Position numbers and translations under genes: made by a program
The notes under the pieces: model-generated
What the model saw: the letters and a program-made list of their open reading frames with translations, nothing else
Database searches by the model: none
What the model was told of the DNA's origin: nothing
Shown: positions 6,635 through 13,566 of the stretch, in pieces
How the letters are laid out: every line of letters begins with the position of its first letter
Numbering within the stretch: the stretch's first letter is position 1
NCBI GenBank assembly: GCA_003501665.1
Contig: DNOQ01000180.1
Span: forward strand, 1-18,247
DNA: 18,247 bases
Direction: 5' to 3'
DNA from: Bacteroidales bacterium
GTDB lineage: Bacteria > Bacteroidota > Bacteroidia > Bacteroidales > VadinHA17

Positions 6635-8515
6635 ATGAATAACAGAAAACCTGTTTTAATTATTAACGACTCGAAGTGCAGGAACTCATATTCGTGTGTA
6701 CGTGTCTGTCCTGTTAATGCCATCGAAGTCAGACCACAGAAAGAACATCCAACGATACTTCCCGATAAATGTATCGGTTGCGGATTATGTTATGTATCAT
6801 GCTCTCCCGCGGCTATTGAATTCCGCGATTCGAAGGAGGAAGTAAAAGCGCTTCTCAAATCGGGAAGAAAAACTGCTGCACTGATAGAACCCAGTATTGC
6901 ATCAGAGTTTGACGACATAACCGATTACAGGAAGTTTGTCACAATGATCCGTTCCCTCGGATTTGATTATGTTCACGAGGTATCTTTTGGTGTCGATCTG
7001 ATTGCTGCTCATTATGCCGAGCTTTTTAGCAAAGCAGAAGGGAAATATTACATAACGGCAAATTGTCCGGCCGTAGTAAAACTTATAGAGAAGTTCCATC
7101 CCGGGCTTACTCCCAACCTGGCTCCACTTGTATCACCCATGGTTGCCACAGCAATAGTGGTTAAGGAGATCCATGGTCAGGATGTAGCTGCTGTACAGAT
7201 AGGTCCATGTATTGATGCCAAGGATGAAGCCTTGAAATACAAATCAGGAAAACTCATTGAAGGTGTCATTACTTTCATAGAGCTCAGACAGTTGTTTGAT
7301 GAATTTGGCATTCAGGAGAGACTGGTGAAGATGTCGGAATTTGATCCCCCTTATGGTTACTGGGGGGCCCTTTATCCGCTTCCTCCGGGAATAATTCAGG
7401 CAGGTGGACTAAAGCGCGACATGGTTTCAAGCAAAGTAATCACGGCATCGGGAAAAGAGGATTGTCTGGAAGCGATTCATGATTTTGACAGGCATATCGA
7501 CACAATTCATCATCATTTCAATCTCTTTTTCTGTCATGGTTGTCTTCTGGGGCCGGGTATGGAAGATCATTCGGAGAGATTCAGGAGAAGAGCTCTAGTA
7601 AGCAGGTATGCCGAAAAGAGAATTTCAACCCTTGATAAGGATCTGTGGCAGAAAAATATGGATAAATGGATGCAACTCGATTTTTCCGGAACATTTACTC
7701 CCGACGACCAGAGAATTCCTGAACCACCTGAAGAAGCGATAAATGAAGTTATGAAAATTGTGGGGAAAAATAATCCCAATGAAGAGCTTGATTGCGGTGC
7801 ATGCGGATACAAGTCATGCCGCGACTTTGCGGTAACAGTTGCCAAAGGGCTGGCCATACCGGAGATGTGCCATACTTTTAATCTCAGGAACAAACAGGAA
7901 TATATTGAGACACTCAGGCAGACCAACAGGAAGCTTGCAGAGACAAAAAAAGCGCTTAAGGAGTCAGAGGAACTTGCCCTGAGAGAAAAAGAGATAGCCC
8001 AGAGCGCATCCGACATGCTGAATAATATGCTTGAGAAGCTTCCGACAGGAGTTGTGATTGTCGACAATAATCTGAAAATTCTTCACTCCAATAAAAGTTT
8101 TATTAATATCATCGGCGAAGATGCAGGCGCTATAGCAGATATTATACCCGGACTGGCCGGTGCAGATCTGAAGACCCTGATACCGTTTAATGTTTATAAC
8201 ATGTTTACCTATGTTATCAAGGAAGATGAACCTGTGGTAAGTAAAGATGTTCATTTTGAAGATAAGATGCTGAACATTTCCATCTTCCCCATCAAGAAAA
8301 ACAAGATGTGCGGAGCAATTATAAGGGATCTCTACTCTCCTGAGGTCCAGGGTGAAGAAGTAATCACCAGGGTAACAGAAGTAATAGAAAATAACCTCGA
8401 AATGGTCCAGAAAATCGGATTTCTTCTGGGTGAAGGAGCCTCCGAAACCGAGCAGATGCTTAATTCCATTATTGAATCATACAAAAAAAGAAGTAACCTC
8501 AAAACCAACATATAA
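6635..8515 (+). CDS. Sensory [FeFe]-hydrogenase-like protein with C-terminal PAS domain (group C, phosphatase-linked)
   Basis: This 626-residue cytoplasmic protein resembles the sensory kinase at 50-2011 but lacks a kinase. The first ferredoxin motif is incomplete: C15, Ser18, C21, C25. The second is intact (C46/C49/C52/C56). The H-cluster-like domain covers about 65-375 with L1 TANC144P (Asn replaces the proton-relay Cys), L2 GPC192, and L3 FFC300HGC303, where spacing is C-x2-C instead of C-x3-C. An Fe-S module (C387/C390/C395/C412) leads into a coiled coil (about 418-462), a PAS domain (about 463-565; LPTGVVIVDNNLKILHSN) and a helical tail. A Shine-Dalgarno-like AAGGGA ends 5 nt before the ATG. 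It is 9 bp from the SpoIIE gene, so it likely senses H2 or redox state and sets phosphatase activity. The signal and the direction of control are inferred. Confidence 0.87.
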   Translation: MNNRKPVLIINDSKCRNSYSCVRVCPVNAIEVRPQKEHPTILPDKCIGCGLCYVSCSPAAIEFRDSKEEVKALLKSGRKTAALIEPSIASEFDDITDYRKFVTMIRSLGFDYVHEVSFGVDLIAAHYAELFSKAEGKYYITANCPAVVKLIEKFHPGLTPNLAPLVSPMVATAIVVKEIHGQDVAAVQIGPCIDAKDEALKYKSGKLIEGVITFIELRQLFDEFGIQERLVKMSEFDPPYGYWGALYPLPPGIIQAGGLKRDMVSSKVITASGKEDCLEAIHDFDRHIDTIHHHFNLFFCHGCLLGPGMEDHSERFRRRALVSRYAEKRISTLDKDLWQKNMDKWMQLDFSGTFTPDDQRIPEPPEEAINEVMKIVGKNNPNEELDCGACGYKSCRDFAVTVAKGLAIPEMCHTFNLRNKQEYIETLRQTNRKLAETKKALKESEELALREKEIAQSASDMLNNMLEKLPTGVVIVDNNLKILHSNKSFINIIGEDAGAIADIIPGLAGADLKTLIPFNVYNMFTYVIKEDEPVVSKDVHFEDKMLNISIFPIKKNKMCGAIIRDLYSPEVQGEEVITRVTEVIENNLEMVQKIGFLLGEGASETEQMLNSIIESYKKRSNLKTNI

Positions 8516-8524
8516 TATTTCATA

Positions 8525-9709
8525 TTGGAACAGGATTTTTACATAGAGGTTAATTCCCAGCAACGCAATCACGATGGAGAGAGGATATGCGGCGATGTAT
8601 TTCTGTATAAATATATAAAGGAAGAAGACAGGGTTGTTGCAGTGCTGTCGGATGGTATGGGACACGGAGTAAAAGCAAATATCCTCGCAACTCTTACATC
8701 CACCATGGCTCTGAATTTTACCAGGGAACACAAAGAGATTGACAGGATAGCTGAAATAATCATGAACACTCTCCCCGTCTGCAGCGAAAGGAAAATCGCG
8801 TATGCTACATTCACAATAGTGGATATTGAAAGCAGCGGTAAAACAAATATTCTGGAATATGACAATCCTTCATCAATAATACTCAGGGGAAACAGGGAGT
8901 TTGACCCTTCCTGGAAAAAGGTTATGCTTGAAAAGGGCAAACATGCAGGTAAAGTACTTAAAACCTGTACATTTATGCCCGAGAAGGAGGACAGGATAAT
9001 TTTTTGTTCCGATGGCGTATCCCAGAGCGGCATGGGTAGTGATCAGTATCCTTTCGGATGGGAACGTGAAAACATTGTTGCCTACTCTGCAAGGCTGGTC
9101 ACAACAGAATCTTCCATCTCCGCCAATATGCTCGCGGCAAAAATTGTCAGTATGGCTCATAAAAATGATGCATACAAACCCCGGGACGATATAAGCTGTG
9201 CCGTGATTTATTTCAGGGAACCAAGAAAATTGCTCCTCTGTACCGGCCCCCCCTATGAAAAGGAAAGAGATATTACCCTGGCTTCCAAAGTAAAAAATTA
9301 TGAAGGGAAAGTTATAATCAGCGGAGGAACAACAGCGGATATTATAGCAAGAGAACTGAACAGAAAGATCATTGATGAGCTCATTTTTGAGGATCCCGAA
9401 CTCCCTCCGGAGAGCTTTCTTGAAGGTATCGACCTCGTCACAGAAGGGATCCTGACTCTTCAAAAAGTGAATGAGATATTGAAAACTTTCAATAACAGTG
9501 TCCGGCTTGGAAAGGGACCTGCCGATAAAATCGTTAAACTGCTTATGGAAAGTGATGAAATCCATTTCATTATCGGAACACGCATTAATATTGCACATCA
9601 GGATCCCAATCTGCCGGTTGAACTTGAAATCCGCAGAACTGTCATCAAAAGAATAGCCAGGCTCCTGGAAGAAAAATGGCTCAAGAAAATAAGCTTTGAG
9701 TATATTTAA
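8525..9709 (+). CDS. SpoIIE/PP2C-family protein phosphatase with C-terminal extension
   Basis: This 394-residue protein carries a SpoIIE-type Ser/Thr phosphatase domain (about 1-230). Metal-binding motifs are GD24, D43GMGHG, S-D163-G and D221/D222. The remaining 160 residues form an extra alpha/beta region with ISGGTTADIIARELNRK (265-281) and EGIDLVTEGIL (300-310), which I cannot assign to a named domain. I recall similar phosphatases next to group C sensory hydrogenases. The start must be TTG at 8525: the frame is closed by the stop of the preceding gene four codons earlier, and the next Met lies inside the phosphatase core. Substrates of such enzymes are usually STAS-domain anti-anti-sigma proteins, but none is encoded here. 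The stop shares TTAA with the convergent NUDIX gene. Confidence 0.87.
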   Translation: MEQDFYIEVNSQQRNHDGERICGDVFLYKYIKEEDRVVAVLSDGMGHGVKANILATLTSTMALNFTREHKEIDRIAEIIMNTLPVCSERKIAYATFTIVDIESSGKTNILEYDNPSSIILRGNREFDPSWKKVMLEKGKHAGKVLKTCTFMPEKEDRIIFCSDGVSQSGMGSDQYPFGWERENIVAYSARLVTTESSISANMLAAKIVSMAHKNDAYKPRDDISCAVIYFREPRKLLLCTGPPYEKERDITLASKVKNYEGKVIISGGTTADIIARELNRKIIDELIFEDPELPPESFLEGIDLVTEGILTLQKVNEILKTFNNSVRLGKGPADKIVKLLMESDEIHFIIGTRINIAHQDPNLPVELEIRRTVIKRIARLLEEKWLKKISFEYI

Positions 9710-10143
9710 TTCCTTTCCTTTTCCTCCAGAAATTCAATTGTCTTTCTGAATAAATGAGGCTGAATATCGGGATATGTAAGATTATCAGGAAGAAAATCCC
9801 GGAATATCACTTCTGCAATCTCCGAAGTATCAGGAATGGTTCCAACCCGTGTGATATTTGCAAGAAATAATCTCCCGTATCCGGTTCTTCCGTCTTTTTC
9901 AACAGAATAAGTTGATATACACTCAATATTTAAGTCAACTGCTCCCGTCTCTTCCATAACTTCTCTCCTGGCTGCATCATCAGGAGATTCACCATCTTCA
10001 ATATGTCCGCCACTGATCTCCCATGTATCTCTCAGATGATGTCGGACAAAAATCCATTTGCCCTCATACCTTGCATTGATTACCGCGTATGTCAGCTTTC
10101 CTTCGGGTATATAAGATCTGTCATAAAACTTAACAAGAGTCAT
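9706..10143 (-). CDS. NUDIX hydrolase
   Basis: This 145-residue protein contains a complete Nudix box, G46-x5-E52-x7-R60-E-x2-E64-E65-x-G67, which binds the divalent metal and hydrolyses a nucleoside-diphosphate-X bond. The HHLRDTWEISGGHIEDGE context resembles MutT/8-oxo-dGTP or general NTP pyrophosphatases, but the box does not fix the substrate. It is cytoplasmic. The ATG at 10143 faces a divergent metallophosphoesterase gene across a 79-bp AT-rich gap. The stop overlaps that of the SpoIIE phosphatase gene (shared TTAA at 9706-9709). Nothing ties it to the redox island. Confidence 0.9.
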   Translation of the reverse strand: MTLVKFYDRSYIPEGKLTYAVINARYEGKWIFVRHHLRDTWEISGGHIEDGESPDDAARREVMEETGAVDLNIECISTYSVEKDGRTGYGRLFLANITRVGTIPDTSEIAEVIFRDFLPDNLTYPDIQPHLFRKTIEFLEEKERN

Positions 10144-10222
10144 TCTTCCATTTTATAGTCTGACAATTTAATAATTATCATCATAATTTAATTTAAGTAT
10201 TTTTAAATCCTGAATTTTGATC

Positions 10223-11407
10223 ATGACAACTCTGATATTCATACTCCTTGTTTTCGAGGTCCTCTCCTTCCTGGCAATCAGGGATCATTACCTGAAGCGC
10301 TCAAAAATAATTTATTATGTAATAATCTTCATACATTTTATATTATCAGCACTGATGCTGTTTTTTATGATTAAGGTTATAAGTTACAAAGGGTTTGCAG
10401 ATAATCCCCGGTTCATAAATGATCAGCTGATACTTACAGGTTTGTTGATTGGTGTCTTAATCCCCAGATCCATATTGAGCCTCACCCATTTTACAGGAAA
10501 GATCATAAGAAGAAAAGAAGGCGGGTATATCGGTTGGTTGACAAATGCCGGCATAATATTATCTGTGATGATTTTCCTGATTATCGGGTACGGATCACTC
10601 ATCGGAAGGTTCAATTTTAAAACGGAAGAAGTCACTGTAAAAATAAAAGATCTGGATCCTTCACTCGACGGAATTATTATTGCTCATTTATCAGATCTTC
10701 ACCTTGCCAGTTTCCATAATCATGCCGGTCTTCTTGATGATGCAATAAAGAAGGTGGCCGGTTATGGACCCGATCTGATTATCAATACAGGCGACTTCAT
10801 AACCATCGGTATGAGGGAATTTGGCAGGTTCGACACAATCCTGTCGCGCTACAGAGGCTCATACGGGAATTATGCTGTCCTGGGCAACCACGATATGGGA
10901 ACATATCTGCCTGGCGATGCTGCTGAAGAGAAAAGAAAAACTCCCTCCGGAATGACCGGACTTATAACCGGGTCAGGCTATAAGCTTCTGAACGATGAAA
11001 ATGTAATAATTGATATAAAAGGTGTAAAAGTGGCCATAATCGGCGTGCAAACAGGTGGTTCACATCCCGGTATTATTCACGGCGACCTCATGAAGGCTTT
11101 TTCCGGTACCGACAGTGCGGATTTTAAAATCCTGTTGTGCCACGACCCCAACCAGTGGGATATTGATGTTGCCGGAAAGACGGACATTCAGCTTTCACTC
11201 GCCGGACATACTCATGGAATGCAGATTGGCATAATAACCAAAAAACTGCGATGGAGCCCGGCAAAGAGATACTATCCGCAATGGAACGGATTATATTCAG
11301 AAGGTGAGCAATTCCTTTATGTCAATCGCGGGCTTGGTGTTCTGGGTGTTCCTTTCAGGATATGGATGCCCCCCGAGTTAACAATAATCACATTAAGATC
11401 CATCTAA
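10223..11407 (+). CDS. Membrane-anchored calcineurin-like metallophosphoesterase (YkuE/YaeI-type)
   Basis: A 394-residue protein. Four hydrophobic segments occupy about residues 2-130, followed by a metallophosphoesterase domain with SDLH (D158, H160), TGD (D191), GNHD (N222, H223), CHD (H307) and GHTHG (H329, H331), the complete two-metal active-site set. The polytopic N-terminus resembles the YkuE/YaeI group, where some members act on UDP-diacylglucosamine or other phospholipid-like phosphodiesters; the substrate here is unknown. ATG at 10223 is preferred over an in-frame TTG two codons upstream. The YgjP-like gene follows after 14 bp and is probably cotranscribed. Confidence 0.87.
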   Translation: MTTLIFILLVFEVLSFLAIRDHYLKRSKIIYYVIIFIHFILSALMLFFMIKVISYKGFADNPRFINDQLILTGLLIGVLIPRSILSLTHFTGKIIRRKEGGYIGWLTNAGIILSVMIFLIIGYGSLIGRFNFKTEEVTVKIKDLDPSLDGIIIAHLSDLHLASFHNHAGLLDDAIKKVAGYGPDLIINTGDFITIGMREFGRFDTILSRYRGSYGNYAVLGNHDMGTYLPGDAAEEKRKTPSGMTGLITGSGYKLLNDENVIIDIKGVKVAIIGVQTGGSHPGIIHGDLMKAFSGTDSADFKILLCHDPNQWDIDVAGKTDIQLSLAGHTHGMQIGIITKKLRWSPAKRYYPQWNGLYSEGEQFLYVNRGLGVLGVPFRIWMPPELTIITLRSI

Positions 11408-11421
11408 ACAGCCACTTCATA

Positions 11422-12129
11422 ATGGATGCAATTAAGTATAATGTGATCCTTTCCCGCCGGCGATCTATTAGCATAACCGTACGGTCTGATAAAAGTGTTA
11501 TTGTCAGGGCTCCTTTAAGGACATCAATGAGATCCATTGAAAAATTCGTTCAGATGAAGTCCTCCTGGATACAGAAACACATCAACAGTGAACCCCGCGT
11601 TAAGCTTACAGATACCAATAAAGATTTTAACGACGGGGAATTCTTTCTTTTTCTTGGCAGGGAATTTAAAATCAGAAAGATTGTTTCCGTTGATAATTTT
11701 GTCCGACTTAATGAAAATCTCATAGAAGTTGGCCAGACGGATCCCGGCAACAATAATATGACCCGATTACTCATATCGCGATGGTATACTATCAAAGCCA
11801 GGGAGATTTTTACGGAAAGGCTGAAAGAGATTTCCGGAAAGTTCAGTGAGTATGGATTTTCACCAACAGGTCTTGTCATTCGTCAGCTGAAGAGCAGGTG
11901 GGGAAGCTGCACATCCAAAGGCAGGATAACTCTCAACTCCGAACTCGTTAAGCTTGAGCCCGGGGTTATCGATTATGTGATCATCCACGAGCTGTGCCAC
12001 CTGAAATACCATAATCATGGCAGAGATTATTATAACCTGCTGGAGAGACTGGTTCCTGACTACAAATTAATCAGGAAAGAACTCAGAAAGTATATTCCTG
12101 GCCTTTTGAAGGGATCTCAATATTTTTAA
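11422..12129 (+). CDS. YgjP-like zinc metallopeptidase (DUF45/SprT-like)
   Basis: With the ATG at 11422 this is a 235-residue protein, the usual length of the YgjP family. Family landmarks are SRRRSISITVRSD near the start, LKSRWGSC (156-163) and the zinc motif H189-E-L-C-H193 with the following KYHNHG. These proteins are predicted metal-dependent hydrolases of uncertain substrate. A longer reading from 11362 would add 20 residues without family similarity and overlap the upstream gene by 46 bp, so it is rejected. The last 47 bp overlap the 3' end of the convergent nuclease gene. Confidence 0.87.
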   Translation: MDAIKYNVILSRRRSISITVRSDKSVIVRAPLRTSMRSIEKFVQMKSSWIQKHINSEPRVKLTDTNKDFNDGEFFLFLGREFKIRKIVSVDNFVRLNENLIEVGQTDPGNNNMTRLLISRWYTIKAREIFTERLKEISGKFSEYGFSPTGLVIRQLKSRWGSCTSKGRITLNSELVKLEPGVIDYVIIHELCHLKYHNHGRDYYNLLERLVPDYKLIRKELRKYIPGLLKGSQYF

Positions 12130-13483
12130 AACCTGCTTTCTGAAGTTCGGCAGAATAATTGATCTGCGTTTCATACTCGCCATGAACAAGATAAGTTTTA
12201 TCAATTTTCTGAGTATCCTGGCAGCCGAGGAAGCTGATCATTTCCCTGTAATCAGCATGGCCCGAGAATGATTCTATTTTCCTGATCTCGGCATTTACCT
12301 TATAAACAGTCCCGTGTATGGATACCTCATTATCTCCTCTGGCTATCCTGGCCCCCAGCGTTACAGGGGAACAATATCCCACAAACAGAACTGTATTACG
12401 CTTATCCGAAATATTATTGGCAAGATGGTGTTTGATTCTTCCAGCCTCTGCCATACCTGATGCTGAAATGATTACACAGGGTCCTTTATGATCATTAAGT
12501 TTTTTGGAATCTTCAGCTCTGGTGATATAGAAAAGGCTGTTAAATCCAAATGGATCATAGTCGGACTTCAGGAGATTCTGGAATTCCTTATTAAACCACT
12601 CCGTGTGCATACGGAATACCGTCGTAGCGTTTACTGCAAGGGGACTGTCAACATAAATATCAGTCCGTGGAAGTTTGTCCCTGTTAAAGAAATTATTCAG
12701 TGAATACACTATTTCCTGTGTACGGCCAACACTGAAAGCAGGTATTATCAGTTTGCCTCCTTTATTTACAATTGTATCAATAATAACTTCCAGCAGTTCA
12801 ACATCAGCCGCGGAATAATCCTCATGAAGCCTGTCGCCATAGGTTGATTCGGTTATCAGTATATCTGACTGGGGAAATGGTACCGGTGAAGGCAGTATCC
12901 TGTTGACCGGTCTGCCAATATCGCCGGTATATGCGATTCTTTTAAATTCGCCGTTTTCCCTTATCTGCAGATTAGCCACCCCGCTACCCAGCATATGCCC
13001 CGTATTTGTGAATCTGACTTTAATACTATCGTCTATTCTGAAATTCATATTCCCGGGAATTCCGATAAAGAGCTTCATGGCTTCTGCGGCATCCTCCTGG
13101 TTATAAAGAGGGGTCGCCAGGGGAAGTCCCTGTTTTGCTCTTCTTTTATTAAATGTGCGTGTATCATTTTCCTGTATGTAAGCTGAATCGGCAAGCATTA
13201 TTGAGCAAAGATCCCGTGTTGCATTTGTGCATATAACCGATCCCCTGAAACCGTTACGGTACATATATGGGATCAGTCCGGAATGATCAATATGAGCATG
13301 CGTCAGAATTATATGATCAATCATTCCAGGGTCGAAACCGAGAGCTCTGTTCATTTCATCAGTTTCAAGACCTTTACCCTGGAACATTCCACAGTCCAGA
13401 AGGATTTTCCTGCCGGAATCAGTTGTAATAAGTATCTTGCTGCCTGTCACTTCACGGGCAGCACCCAGAAATTTAATCTTCAT
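12083..13483 (-). CDS. Metallo-beta-lactamase/beta-CASP ribonuclease-like protein
   Basis: This 466-residue protein has the metallo-beta-lactamase metal motif H62-A-H64-I-D66-H67, with H163 and D187, then a beta-CASP insert (TESTYGDR at 211-218, IIPAFSVGRTQE), and the C-terminal SFSGHAD (H409) and H434 of the RNA-metabolising group. It belongs to the bacterial CPSF73-like/YSH1 'exonuclease of the beta-lactamase fold' group, distinct from RNase J in length. It probably cleaves RNA in the cytoplasm. ATG at 13483 (MKIKFLGAARE) is preferred to a TTG five codons upstream because the family starts with this beta strand. The final 47 bp are antisense to the YgjP-like gene. Confidence 0.9.
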   Translation of the reverse strand: MKIKFLGAAREVTGSKILITTDSGRKILLDCGMFQGKGLETDEMNRALGFDPGMIDHIILTHAHIDHSGLIPYMYRNGFRGSVICTNATRDLCSIMLADSAYIQENDTRTFNKRRAKQGLPLATPLYNQEDAAEAMKLFIGIPGNMNFRIDDSIKVRFTNTGHMLGSGVANLQIRENGEFKRIAYTGDIGRPVNRILPSPVPFPQSDILITESTYGDRLHEDYSAADVELLEVIIDTIVNKGGKLIIPAFSVGRTQEIVYSLNNFFNRDKLPRTDIYVDSPLAVNATTVFRMHTEWFNKEFQNLLKSDYDPFGFNSLFYITRAEDSKKLNDHKGPCVIISASGMAEAGRIKHHLANNISDKRNTVLFVGYCSPVTLGARIARGDNEVSIHGTVYKVNAEIRKIESFSGHADYREMISFLGCQDTQKIDKTYLVHGEYETQINYSAELQKAGFKNIEIPSKGQEYTF

Positions 13484-13566
13484 GATAATCTGCTGCAATT
13501 TTTCCTAAAGATAATGAATCCGGGCATACTCAGGATTGTTGAGGTCTGCCCATACCGGGTGTCGGG

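Noticed and set aside
7567..8067. 166-codon open frame antisense to the PAS-type sensor
   Set aside because: Serine-rich shadow frame opposite the Fe-S module and coiled coil of a well-supported gene.
8873..9598. 241-codon open frame antisense to the SpoIIE phosphatase
   Set aside because: It lies fully opposite a gene with clear catalytic motifs, has no recognisable domain, and its cysteine-rich composition is that of a shadow frame.
11362..11421. 20-codon N-terminal extension of the YgjP-like protein
   Set aside because: It overlaps the metallophosphoesterase coding region and the extra residues do not resemble the family, which starts near the Met at 11422.
13484..13566. Possible hairpin (GGGCA/TGCCC) between the nuclease and propeller genes
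   Set aside because: Only five base pairs with a long loop; too weak to call a terminator.
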